Below, piece after piece: positions 8,045-14,974 of a stretch of DNA of 27,006 bases. The notes beneath the pieces are model-generated. The model saw nothing but the letters and a program-made list of their open reading frames with translations, was not told where the DNA came from and did not search any database. The translations under genes were made by a program, and so were the position numbers. Location: positions 1 to 27,006 of the forward strand of contig JAPUKM010000085.1 of the NCBI GenBank assembly GCA_027295645.1, written 5' to 3'. The stretch is from Chloroflexota bacterium. Lineage in GTDB: Bacteria > Chloroflexota > Dehalococcoidia > Lucifugimonadales > JAPUKM01. Positions within the stretch are counted from its first letter, which is position 1; each line of letters opens with the position of its first letter.

Positions 8045-8854
8045 ATGGCGAGCCCCATGACGAAAACAGACCATTACGTGTCCCGTGCCGACGGAAGAGT
8101 CTACTATGCCAAGGTGGGCCAGGGGGAGCCTCTGCTTCTGCTCCATCCCGTCGGTCTAAGCGGATGGAGCTGGAGAAAGGTCATCGACAACTTTGCTCAG
8201 CACTACACCTGCTACAACGTAGACCTCCCTGGGTATGACCATTCCGATATCCCATCCCGGCAATTCTCTACCGAGGACTATCTCCAGGCCATCTTGGATG
8301 TGATGGACAGTGCCGGTATCTCCCAGACCTCCATTGTGGCGAGCCATACAGGCGCTATGATTTCGATAGTCATGGCCGCCATGCACCCCCAGCGGGTGCG
8401 GAGGATGGTCCTGGACGGTGTGCCCTACTGGAATAAGGAGGCGGGCCGGGTCTACTTTGAGAAGCACGTCAGCGCAGGATTTACCGATACGACCTCCTTC
8501 GACCGCCCCGTCTCCCCCCTGACCACGTGGGAGGAGGCCTCAGCGACCAACCCCAATCTCACGAAGGAGCGCTGGGAGAAGGGTGAGGAGATCAACAAAA
8601 AGAGCCGGTACTGGTCTCGGCTGACTTTTGAGTCGATATGCGCCTTCGACATGACTGCCATTGGCCCCAAGGTGAAGGCGCCCTCTCTGATTCTTCACGG
8701 CGATGGAGAGCGGATACGCTTTAGCGAGAAGGAGGCAGAAAAAGGGATCGCAGGCACCACTCTCAAGGTCATAGAGAGGTCTCCAGGGCCGGTCCATGAG
8801 CATCAGCCTGAGGTGTTTACCAAGCTAGCCCTGGACTTTCTTCTCAAGGAGTGA
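8045..8854 (+). CDS. Alpha/beta-hydrolase-fold protein with His at nucleophile position (variant 1)
   Basis: A 269-residue alpha/beta-hydrolase-fold protein. The nucleophile elbow reads ASHTG, placing H101 where the family has Ser, and the oxyanion HG motif is replaced (LLLHPVG). The acid position is kept as E in GDGE, but the C-terminal catalytic His is not in its usual place (PGPVHEHQP). It shares with three nearby paralogues the signatures TCYNVDLPGYDHSD, FTDTTSFDRPVSP, KSRYWSR and GPKVKAP, with roughly half of all positions identical to variant 2 by eye. GGGAGG precedes ATG 8045. Its last codons form the AAGGAG site for the amidohydrolase-fold gene 4 bp downstream, so the two are translationally coupled. 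Ordinary serine hydrolysis looks impossible; what it does instead is unknown. Confidence 0.88.
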   Translation: MASPMTKTDHYVSRADGRVYYAKVGQGEPLLLLHPVGLSGWSWRKVIDNFAQHYTCYNVDLPGYDHSDIPSRQFSTEDYLQAILDVMDSAGISQTSIVASHTGAMISIVMAAMHPQRVRRMVLDGVPYWNKEAGRVYFEKHVSAGFTDTTSFDRPVSPLTTWEEASATNPNLTKERWEKGEEINKKSRYWSRLTFESICAFDMTAIGPKVKAPSLILHGDGERIRFSEKEAEKGIAGTTLKVIERSPGPVHEHQPEVFTKLALDFLLKE

Positions 8855-8858
8855 GCGG

Positions 8859-9815
8859 ATGATCATTGACATGCGGTGCCGATTGACCACCAGCGAAGGC
8901 TCGGACTACTTCCGCATCCAGACGAAGAAGTCGGGCATGTGGGAGAGGGTGGACGCCTTCCAGGAGGGAACGGAGGAGGCGTTCTTTGCGGAGGTCGCCC
9001 AGACTGGCGTCACCACTGCGGTCTCCGTTTCCGGAAACAATCCTGGGATGAAGCTGGGCTCCAAGGATCTGCCCGACCGCACCACCTCCAACGACTATAT
9101 GGCGGATGTGCAGCGACGAAACTGGGGCCGCTTCATCGGTGTGGCCGGGATCGACGCGGGCGCGGTATTCCATGATCCTATCAAGGAGATCGAGCGCTGC
9201 GCCGAGCTGGGGCTGCGAGCCATCTTTATCGAGCCGGGGCGCTCGCCAGGCTGTCTGCTCAGCGACCCCCGCCTCTACCCGATCTACGAGAAGTGTTTGG
9301 AGCTGGATCTGACGGTTATCCCGCAGACCTCCGGACCGCTCGGCGGGAAGAATATCGACTACGCCAATCCCAAGTACGTGGAGCAGGTGGCCGAGGACTT
9401 CCCCGACCTGCGCATCATCTGCGGCCACGGCCACTATCCCTACGTCCGCGAGGCGATAACGATGTGCACTCGCCGGGACAATGTCTACCTCTCGCCAGAC
9501 ATCTACCTGAGGCAGTTAGGGACGGAGGATTGGCTGAAGGCGATCAACGAGAACATCGGTGCCTACTTTGGCGGCTTCGGCCTTGCTGATCGGTTTGTGT
9601 TTGGCAGTGCGTATCCCCTCTTCGACCTCAAGGAGTACATTCGCTTCTTCTTCTCTCTGCCCTGGAAACCGGAGGTCCTCTCCAGGCTCCTCTATAAGAA
9701 CGCACTGCGCGCTTTGAATCTGCAAGACGACCCGGTTTTTCGACAGATGTACGGGCTGGACCTGCCGGATGAAGAGACCGATCCCACACCCGAGTTTCTG
9801 AAGGCCGGCGGTTAG
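8859..9815 (+). CDS. Amidohydrolase-fold (ACMSD-like) protein lacking metal ligands
   Basis: A 318-residue protein of the amidohydrolase-2 family, whose members use a divalent metal for hydrolysis or non-oxidative decarboxylation (for example ACMSD and gamma-resorcylate decarboxylase). The fold is visible: IIDMRCRL start, GLRAIFIEPG, a LRIICGHGHYP strand and RFVFGSAYP near the end. The metal site is not: the HxH of the first strand is R6-C-R8, the fifth-strand His is Q156 and the metal/catalytic Asp of GSDYP is A251. Only the GH of the sixth strand (H190) remains. The reading frame is intact over normal length, arguing against decay. AAGGAG, inside the end of variant 1, sits 7 bases before ATG 8859. 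It ends 2 bp from the stop of convergent variant 2. Partner protein or metal-free enzyme are both possible. Confidence 0.87.
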   Translation: MIIDMRCRLTTSEGSDYFRIQTKKSGMWERVDAFQEGTEEAFFAEVAQTGVTTAVSVSGNNPGMKLGSKDLPDRTTSNDYMADVQRRNWGRFIGVAGIDAGAVFHDPIKEIERCAELGLRAIFIEPGRSPGCLLSDPRLYPIYEKCLELDLTVIPQTSGPLGGKNIDYANPKYVEQVAEDFPDLRIICGHGHYPYVREAITMCTRRDNVYLSPDIYLRQLGTEDWLKAINENIGAYFGGFGLADRFVFGSAYPLFDLKEYIRFFFSLPWKPEVLSRLLYKNALRALNLQDDPVFRQMYGLDLPDEETDPTPEFLKAGG

Positions 9816-9817
9816 GG

Positions 9818-10630
9818 CTATGTGCCCTTGAGGAGAAACTGCGTCGCCAGCTTGGCAAACTCCTGAGGCTGCTTCTCATAGACGTGTCCCGGGCAGTCCG
9901 GGACGACCTTGAACATGGTCCCTTTCATGGCCGCTCTGGCCCTCTCCTCTCCACGACGAATGGCGTCTCCGTCGCCGTAGAGAACAAGGGTGGGCGTGTT
10001 CACCTTGGGGCCCGCCTCTTGCATGTCGTAGCTCATGGCGGCCTCCAGGGTATGCCGGCTCCACAGGCGGCTTTTCTCTTGGAGCCTGTGTGTATCCTCC
10101 CACGTCTGTCTATCCAGGTTGGGATCTCTTCCGTTGGCCTCTTCCCAGGTCAGCAGCGGAGAAACGGGAACATCGTAGGAGGTGGTATCGGTAAAACCGG
10201 GAATCATCACCTTCTCAAAGATGAGCCTGCCGCTCTCCTTATTCCAATAGGGTAATCCGTCCATGACCATACTCCTGACGCGCTGAGGATGGGAAATGGC
10301 CAGGTCCACCGAGATGATCGCTCCCGTGTGCGCCCCTATCGTGCTAACCTTGTCGAGCCCCACGCTGTCCATGACGTCCAGAATGGCCGCAGCGAAGTCC
10401 TGGACGGAGTATTTCCTGGGAGGGGTGTCCGAGTGATCGTAGCCAGGCAGGTCCAGGACGTAGCAGGTGACGTGCTCAGCAAGAGAACCCACAACCTCCC
10501 TCCAGACCCACCCGCCTAATCCCGCACCCTGAAGCAAAAGCACCGGCTCTCCCTGGCCCACCTTCCGGTAGTAGACCTTACCATCAGCACGGGGCACGTA
10601 GTGGTCTGTTCCTGCAGTTGAGCTCACCAT
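9818..10630 (-). CDS. Alpha/beta-hydrolase-fold protein with His at nucleophile position (variant 2)
   Basis: A 270-residue paralogue of variant 1. The elbow reads GAHTG with H101 in place of Ser; the oxyanion region is LLLQGAG rather than HG. The acid is D in GDGD, and the region of the catalytic His reads PGHVYEKQP. Shared family signatures are TCYVLDLPGYDHSD, FTDTTSYDVPVSP, KSRLWSR and GPKVNTP. The start at 10630 is preceded by GGGAGG with 7 bases between; an ATG at 10645 overlaps that site and is rejected. It lies downstream of variant 3 on the same strand (42-bp gap) and converges with the amidohydrolase-fold gene. Lack of a nucleophile suggests a non-hydrolytic role, such as lyase, isomerase or binding protein. 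That is inference. Confidence 0.88.
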   Translation of the reverse strand: MVSSTAGTDHYVPRADGKVYYRKVGQGEPVLLLQGAGLGGWVWREVVGSLAEHVTCYVLDLPGYDHSDTPPRKYSVQDFAAAILDVMDSVGLDKVSTIGAHTGAIISVDLAISHPQRVRSMVMDGLPYWNKESGRLIFEKVMIPGFTDTTSYDVPVSPLLTWEEANGRDPNLDRQTWEDTHRLQEKSRLWSRHTLEAAMSYDMQEAGPKVNTPTLVLYGDGDAIRRGEERARAAMKGTMFKVVPDCPGHVYEKQPQEFAKLATQFLLKGT

Positions 10631-10672
10631 GACGATACCTCCCATTGATGCTAGCTAACCTGCTAACGCTCC

Positions 10673-11518
10673 CTACTGACGCTCAAGGAGGAAGTCCAGC
10701 GCCAGCTTGCTGAACTCCTCCGGCTTGAACCGGTGCGACCCGCCGGTGGCCACACCCTCTTTTGGCGAATCCTGAATGATCTTGAGGGTGGAGCCCTTTA
10801 TGTCCTGGTGGGCACGCTGCTCTCCACGGCGCAGTATCTCTCGCTCACCGTAGATCAGGAGGGTCGGCGCCTTCACCTTGGGGCCGAGGGCTTCGGTATC
10901 AAAGTGGCTGTTTGCATACATGTGCACACGATGCCAGCGGCGATCCCTGCGACTCAGCTCATCCCGTGTCCTCCACTCCTCCCACGTAAGATGGGGCTCA
11001 GTCTTCTTCGCCTCTTCCCAGGGCGGCGGGAGAGGCGAAACGGGCACATCATAGGAGGTGGTATCGGTGTATTGGAGATTGTAGGATGCCTCCCATACAA
11101 TCGCGCCTCTTCGCAGATCCCAGTAGGCCAGGCTGTCCAGGACCAGCCTTTTCACACGCTTGGGATGGTTCGCCGCTATGTCCAGAACGATCATAGCCCC
11201 GGTGTGATCGCCAACAAAGCTACTCTGCTCGATGCCAATGATATCCATGACCTCCAGAATGGCCGCCGTATACTCCGGAAGTGTCCATGTCCTGGTGGCT
11301 ATCCATGAACGGGGAATATCTGAGTGGTCGGCTCCGGGCAGGTCCAAGACGTAGCAGGTGAAGTGCTGGGCAAACCTGTCCGTAATCAGCCGGAGGCTCC
11401 GTCCGCTACCACCGCCAATGAAGACCAACGGCTCCCCCTGACCTACACTATAGTAGTACACCCTTCCGCCCTCCTGGCGTGCTACATAATGCTCAGTGAT
11501 TTCCGTTGAAGAAGCCAT
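10673..11518 (-). CDS. Alpha/beta-hydrolase-fold protein with His at nucleophile position (variant 3)
   Basis: A 281-residue member of the same paralogue group and the most divergent of the four. The elbow is GDHTG with H105 replacing Ser; the oxyanion segment is VFIGGGSG. It keeps TCYVLDLPGADHSD, YTDTTSYDVPVSP and GPKVKAP, but has short insertions after DHSD (about residues 70-80) and near the C terminus (EGVATGGSH), and RDRRWHR instead of KSRxWxR. The acid position is E in GERE. The start at 11518 (MASSTEI) follows GGGAG and matches the N terminus of variant 1; upstream GTG 11536 and ATG 11530 are less likely. It lies between the crotonase at 11594-12382 and variant 2, all minus strand, and is probably co-transcribed with them. 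Confidence 0.87.
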   Translation of the reverse strand: MASSTEITEHYVARQEGGRVYYYSVGQGEPLVFIGGGSGRSLRLITDRFAQHFTCYVLDLPGADHSDIPRSWIATRTWTLPEYTAAILEVMDIIGIEQSSFVGDHTGAMIVLDIAANHPKRVKRLVLDSLAYWDLRRGAIVWEASYNLQYTDTTSYDVPVSPLPPPWEEAKKTEPHLTWEEWRTRDELSRRDRRWHRVHMYANSHFDTEALGPKVKAPTLLIYGEREILRRGEQRAHQDIKGSTLKIIQDSPKEGVATGGSHRFKPEEFSKLALDFLLERQ

Positions 11519-11564
11519 ACTCACTCCCATGCCCACGGACTGAATGGGATACTATCGTAGGCCT

Positions 11565-11593
11565 GGGTTCTGTTCAAGCAACCGAACAGACCC
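11565..11593. other. Intergenic stem-loop
   Basis: TCTGTTC (11569-11575... pairs 11569-11590, 11575-11584) and GAACAGA (11584-11590) form a 7-bp helix around an 8-base loop. After one bulged T at 11568 the helix is extended by GGG (11565-11567) with CCC (11591-11593). It begins at the end of the crotonase gene, before variant 3. No T-run follows, so it may be an mRNA processing or stabilising structure rather than a terminator. Confidence 0.4.
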
Positions 11594-12382
11594 CTATCCT
11601 CCGGCGAATACGGGCTTACGCTTTTCCTTATAGGCCATGAACCCCTCTTTCATGTCAGGAGAGGTGGTCAGGTACTCCAAAAAATACTCTATCTCCAGGT
11701 CTATGGCGTCGCTTAGAGACAAGTGCTCGCCCTGAACCACGGCCCTCTTGACGAAGCCCAGGCAGTCGCGAGACTTCTCTCGGAGGTCCGCTAGCAGCTC
11801 CTCCAGTGATTCATCCAAGGTATCCGCAGGGGCGGAACGGAGCACGATTCCGTAGTCGGCTGCCTCCTTGCCGGTCAGCCATCTGGCCGTGTAGATCAGC
11901 TCCAGGGCCCGCTGGGAGCCTATCTTCCGTGGTGCCCGCTGCGTGCCGCCGCCGCCCGGCATCACGCCAAAGTTGGTATGGTTATCGCCAATCTTGGCAT
12001 CGTCAGCGGCGATGGCCAGATCACAGGACAAGACCAGTTCGAAGCCGCCGGCTCTCGCCAGGCCGTTGACCACCGCGATAACGGGCACCGGCAATGCCTC
12101 GATATTGAAGAACAGCTGGTTGATGGTCTCCAGAAAGTGGCGCATCTTTCCAGGGTTGTCGAACGCCCCGGTCAGGAGATTGATGTCCGCACCCACAGAG
12201 AAGGCACGTCCGCTGCCGGTGATCACCAGCGCCTTGATTCCATGGTCGTTCCGGATGTCTGCCAGGGCCTGGTTCATCTCGTCCATCATCTCGAAGGTCA
12301 AGCCGTTCAGGGCTTCGGGACGATTCAGTGTGATGTACGCTATCCGGTCACTCTTCTTGAACAGGATTGTGCTGAAGCTCAT
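11594..12382 (-). CDS. Enoyl-CoA hydratase/isomerase (crotonase) family protein
   Basis: A 262-residue crotonase-fold protein acting on acyl-CoA thioesters. Oxyanion-hole elements are GRAFSVGADI (about 58-67) and GLARAGGFEL; PGGGGTQRAPR follows. Of the two catalytic Glu of rat mitochondrial enoyl-CoA hydratase, the first is kept (E115 in GGFEL) and the second is His (H135 in GDNHTNFG). That GDxHxNxG form marks a subfamily that I believe is widespread among environmental bacteria but poorly assigned; hydratase, isomerase, hydrolase or retro-aldol activity are all possible. GGGAGG lies 5 bases before ATG 12382; the open frame reaches 12487 without similarity. It probably heads a minus-strand unit with variants 3 and 2, and diverges from variant 4. 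Confidence 0.88.
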   Translation of the reverse strand: MSFSTILFKKSDRIAYITLNRPEALNGLTFEMMDEMNQALADIRNDHGIKALVITGSGRAFSVGADINLLTGAFDNPGKMRHFLETINQLFFNIEALPVPVIAVVNGLARAGGFELVLSCDLAIAADDAKIGDNHTNFGVMPGGGGTQRAPRKIGSQRALELIYTARWLTGKEAADYGIVLRSAPADTLDESLEELLADLREKSRDCLGFVKRAVVQGEHLSLSDAIDLEIEYFLEYLTTSPDMKEGFMAYKEKRKPVFAGG

Positions 12383-12471
12383 GATCGCCTCCCGTGGACT
12401 GGGTGGAATGCCGCCACATGGTACACCATGCCGGACTCTCTGCGATAAGACGCTGTGGAACGGGCCGTTAG

Positions 12472-12479
12472 AGTATAAT
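12472..12479. promoter_or_regulatory. Possible divergent -10 element
   Basis: A perfect TATAAT lies at 12474-12479 on the plus strand, 47 bases before variant 4, and the overlapping reverse strand reads TATACT (12477-12472) toward the crotonase gene. It lies in the 143-bp spacer between two divergent genes. I see no convincing -35 box at the usual distance, so this is a candidate only. Confidence 0.3.
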
Positions 12480-12525
12480 TGGCCCAAATTGTGATGAGGC
12501 TAGCCGCACTAAGGCGAGGTGACTG

Positions 12526-13332
12526 ATGGCAGAGGATACGGGACACTATGTATCTCGCAAGGATGGAAGGGTCTATTATGACAAACGGGGCAGCGGTAAG
12601 CCGTTGATCTTCCTGCACGCGGTGGGGCTGAGTGGTTGGAGTTGGAGGAGGGTGATCGATAGCTTTGCAGAGCACTTCACCTGCTACAACATCGACCTTC
12701 CAGGCTACGACCACTCCGATGTCCCAGCCAGGCAATACATTATTGAGGATTTCACAGACGCCATTGTGGACGTGATGGACAGCGCGGGCATTGCCCAGAC
12801 CAAGATCGTGGGAGACCATTCGGGAGCCATGGTGGCTGTGGACCTGGCGAGGAGGTACCCCCAGCGGGTGGAGAGAATGGCCCTGGACGGAATGCCGTAC
12901 TGGAGCAAGGAGGGCGGCCGGGCCTTCTTCGAGAAGAACTTTCGGCCACAGCACACCGATACCACCTCATATGACATTCCGGTCTCACCCATGTGGACCT
13001 ATGAAGAGGCCCTGGTGCACTATCCCAGCTGGGACAAAGAGCTCTGGACGAAGAGGGAAGAGATCAAGAGCAAGAGCCGCCTGTGGATACGGCTGAGTCA
13101 GGACGCCAACACCGGCTACGATATGCAGGAGGCGGGCCCTAAGGTGAAGGCGCCAACGTTGCTTATGTACGGAGCCGGTGACCTGAGGCGATTCGATGGA
13201 GAGCGAGCCCACGAAGGGATCGAAGGGTCGACTCTGAAGATTTTCAGTGAATCCCCAGGGGGAGTCCACGACATAATGCCGGAGGAGTTTACCAGGACGG
13301 CCATCCAGTTCCTTCTTCAAGACCACAAGTAG
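12526..13332 (+). CDS. Alpha/beta-hydrolase-fold protein with His at nucleophile position (variant 4)
   Basis: A 268-residue paralogue of variants 1-3. The elbow is GDHSG with H98 replacing Ser; the oxyanion segment is FLHAVG. The acid position is D in GAGD, and the usual catalytic-His region reads PGGVHDIMP. Signatures TCYNIDLPGYDHSD, HTDTTSYDIPVSP, KSRLWIR and GPKVKAP are shared with the others. It most resembles variant 1 in the N-terminal third (GLSGWSWR). An AGGTG site lies shortly before ATG 12526. It starts a plus-strand pair with a canonical alpha/beta hydrolase 26 bp downstream, mirroring the pairing of variant 1 with the canonical hydrolase at 7092. Function unknown. Confidence 0.88.
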   Translation: MAEDTGHYVSRKDGRVYYDKRGSGKPLIFLHAVGLSGWSWRRVIDSFAEHFTCYNIDLPGYDHSDVPARQYIIEDFTDAIVDVMDSAGIAQTKIVGDHSGAMVAVDLARRYPQRVERMALDGMPYWSKEGGRAFFEKNFRPQHTDTTSYDIPVSPMWTYEEALVHYPSWDKELWTKREEIKSKSRLWIRLSQDANTGYDMQEAGPKVKAPTLLMYGAGDLRRFDGERAHEGIEGSTLKIFSESPGGVHDIMPEEFTRTAIQFLLQDHK

Positions 13333-13358
13333 TCTGCCCAACCAGGAAAGGAGCCGCT

Positions 13359-14165
13359 ATGCCTTACATCTTGCCTCCTGATGAAGTACCCCTGTACTAC
13401 GAAGAAGCAGGCCAGGGGAAGAATATACTCCTCATCCACGGTGGTGCCGCGAACACCAACTTCTGGAAGAAGCAGATACCGGAGCTATCCCGCCACTTTC
13501 GCGTGGTTGCATATGACCTTCGGGGGCACGGCAGCTCGGGCAAGATCGACGAGGGCAACAACCTCACCCAGTATGGCCAGGACATGGCCCACCTCCTGAA
13601 GGCCCTGGATATGAACGATGTGGTAGTGGTGGGGTGGTCGCTGGGCACCGCAGTGCTCTTCAGCTATGTGCGCCAGTTCGGATTGGAGCGTCTTGCAGGA
13701 TTTGTCGATATTGACCAGCCCGCCAAAAGGTTCGTCCCGGAGGAGCGCTTTCGGGAGCTGATCAGCGGGATAAAGAGCCATAAGTTTCGCACGCACAGGG
13801 AGCGGATCCTGTCCTTTTTCTCCGCTCCCCCACCGGAGGAGGAGCTCTATTGGATGACCTGCGAGATGATGAAGACTCCGACCGGGGTCTACATCTCGAT
13901 CATCCAGGACTCCTATGAGACGGACTTCGAGCCCGTGCTGTCACAGGTCACCATCCCCACCCTGAACTGTATCCCCGACAAGAACCCGAGTGATCCTGAG
14001 TTGGCCAAATCTATGCCCAACGCCCGTACCGTGGTATTCGAGAACAGCGGGCACTTGCTCTTCTGGGAGCACCCGGAGAAGTTCAACCGTCTCCTGACCG
14101 ATTTCGTGGAAGAGGTGACCGGGCAGCCGGCCGGGGCTGGCGTTGCCGGCAAAAGCGGAGCTTAA
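13359..14165 (+). CDS. Alpha/beta hydrolase with intact nucleophile
   Basis: A 268-residue alpha/beta hydrolase with the normal elbow GWSLG (S94), oxyanion HGG at 27-29, YDLRGHGSSG after the fourth strand and a C-terminal NSGHLLFWEHPEKF with the catalytic His. The acid is probably the D in IPDKNPSD. It resembles esterase, non-haem haloperoxidase or lactonase-type members; substrate is not readable. AAGGAG lies 5 bases before ATG 13359. It follows variant 4 by 26 bp in the same direction. Its stop codon (14163-14165) overlaps that of the convergent crotonase gene (14162-14164). The C-terminal tail after VEEVTG is Gly/Ala-rich and probably disordered. Confidence 0.9.
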   Translation: MPYILPPDEVPLYYEEAGQGKNILLIHGGAANTNFWKKQIPELSRHFRVVAYDLRGHGSSGKIDEGNNLTQYGQDMAHLLKALDMNDVVVVGWSLGTAVLFSYVRQFGLERLAGFVDIDQPAKRFVPEERFRELISGIKSHKFRTHRERILSFFSAPPPEEELYWMTCEMMKTPTGVYISIIQDSYETDFEPVLSQVTIPTLNCIPDKNPSDPELAKSMPNARTVVFENSGHLLFWEHPEKFNRLLTDFVEEVTGQPAGAGVAGKSGA

Positions 14166-14944
14166 AACTTGGGCGTCCGTTTTTCCATGAAGGCCTGAAC
14201 GCCCTGAGCGGGGTGGTCCGAGGTGGTTATGTACTCGGTCATGCAGAGGGTCTCATGCCGGATGGCGTCCCGGAGGTTGGGCATCTGCCACCCCTCATAC
14301 GTGGCTTTCTTGATGGCGCCAAGAGCCGGACGGCTCCTATCACGGAGCGAGGCCAGGACGGCCTCCACCTCATCATCCAGCTTGTCGCTGGGCGCTGATT
14401 TGTAGGCCAGTCCCCATTCCACCGCCTCTTTTCCAGAAAGCCGGCCTCCGGTGAACATCAGGTGGAGGGCCCTTTGCATGCCCAGCTTTCGAGGGAGGCG
14501 CTGGGTGTTGCCGCCACCCGGTATGAGGCCAACGTTGATATGCTGGTCGCCCAATTTGGCATCATCCGCCACCAGGACCAGGTCGCATGCCATGACCAGC
14601 TCCAATCCTCCGGCCAGGGCAAATCCCCTCACTACGGCGATAACGGGCACCGGAAGTTTCTCCAGGGCAAAGAGAGCCTCGTATATCTGGTCTCGGTACT
14701 CCGCAAAGGCTTTGGGCTCCTTAAGAACCTGTTGAACGAATTTCAGGTCTCCCCCGGCGCTGAACGCCCTTTCGTTCCCTCGGATCACCAGGGCTTTTAT
14801 CTCTTCGTCCTCTCTCACAGTGGCGAAAGCCTGATGCATTTCGCCAAGCATTTCGGAATTCAAAGCGTTGAGAGCGTCCGGACGATCCAGCGTCAATGTC
14901 AGTATCCTGTCGGTTTTCTCCAGTTTGATCGTATTGAACGTCAT
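14162..14944 (-). CDS. Enoyl-CoA hydratase/isomerase (crotonase) family protein
   Basis: A 260-residue crotonase-fold protein, clearly paralogous to the one at 11594-12382. Elements visible: RPDALNALNSEM, ERAFSAGGDL (58-67), GFALAGGLELVMACD and PGGGNTQRLPRKLG. Catalytic Glu one is kept (E115) and the second is His (H135 in GDQHINVG), the same change as in its paralogue. It should act on CoA thioesters in the cytoplasm. AGGAGG stands 7 bases before ATG 14944. It is followed by nothing on its strand before the convergent hydrolase, with which it shares a 4-bp tail overlap; upstream, a 30-bp gap separates it from the tandem MDR genes, so it is probably the last gene of a long minus-strand unit. 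Confidence 0.89.
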   Translation of the reverse strand: MTFNTIKLEKTDRILTLTLDRPDALNALNSEMLGEMHQAFATVREDEEIKALVIRGNERAFSAGGDLKFVQQVLKEPKAFAEYRDQIYEALFALEKLPVPVIAVVRGFALAGGLELVMACDLVLVADDAKLGDQHINVGLIPGGGNTQRLPRKLGMQRALHLMFTGGRLSGKEAVEWGLAYKSAPSDKLDDEVEAVLASLRDRSRPALGAIKKATYEGWQMPNLRDAIRHETLCMTEYITTSDHPAQGVQAFMEKRTPKF

Positions 14945-14974
14945 TGCTCTCTCCTCCTGGGTTTCAACGTGTCT

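Noticed and set aside
8844..9434. 196-codon minus-strand frame opposite the amidohydrolase-fold gene
   Set aside because: The opposite frame has family motifs and a good ribosome site; this one has neither.
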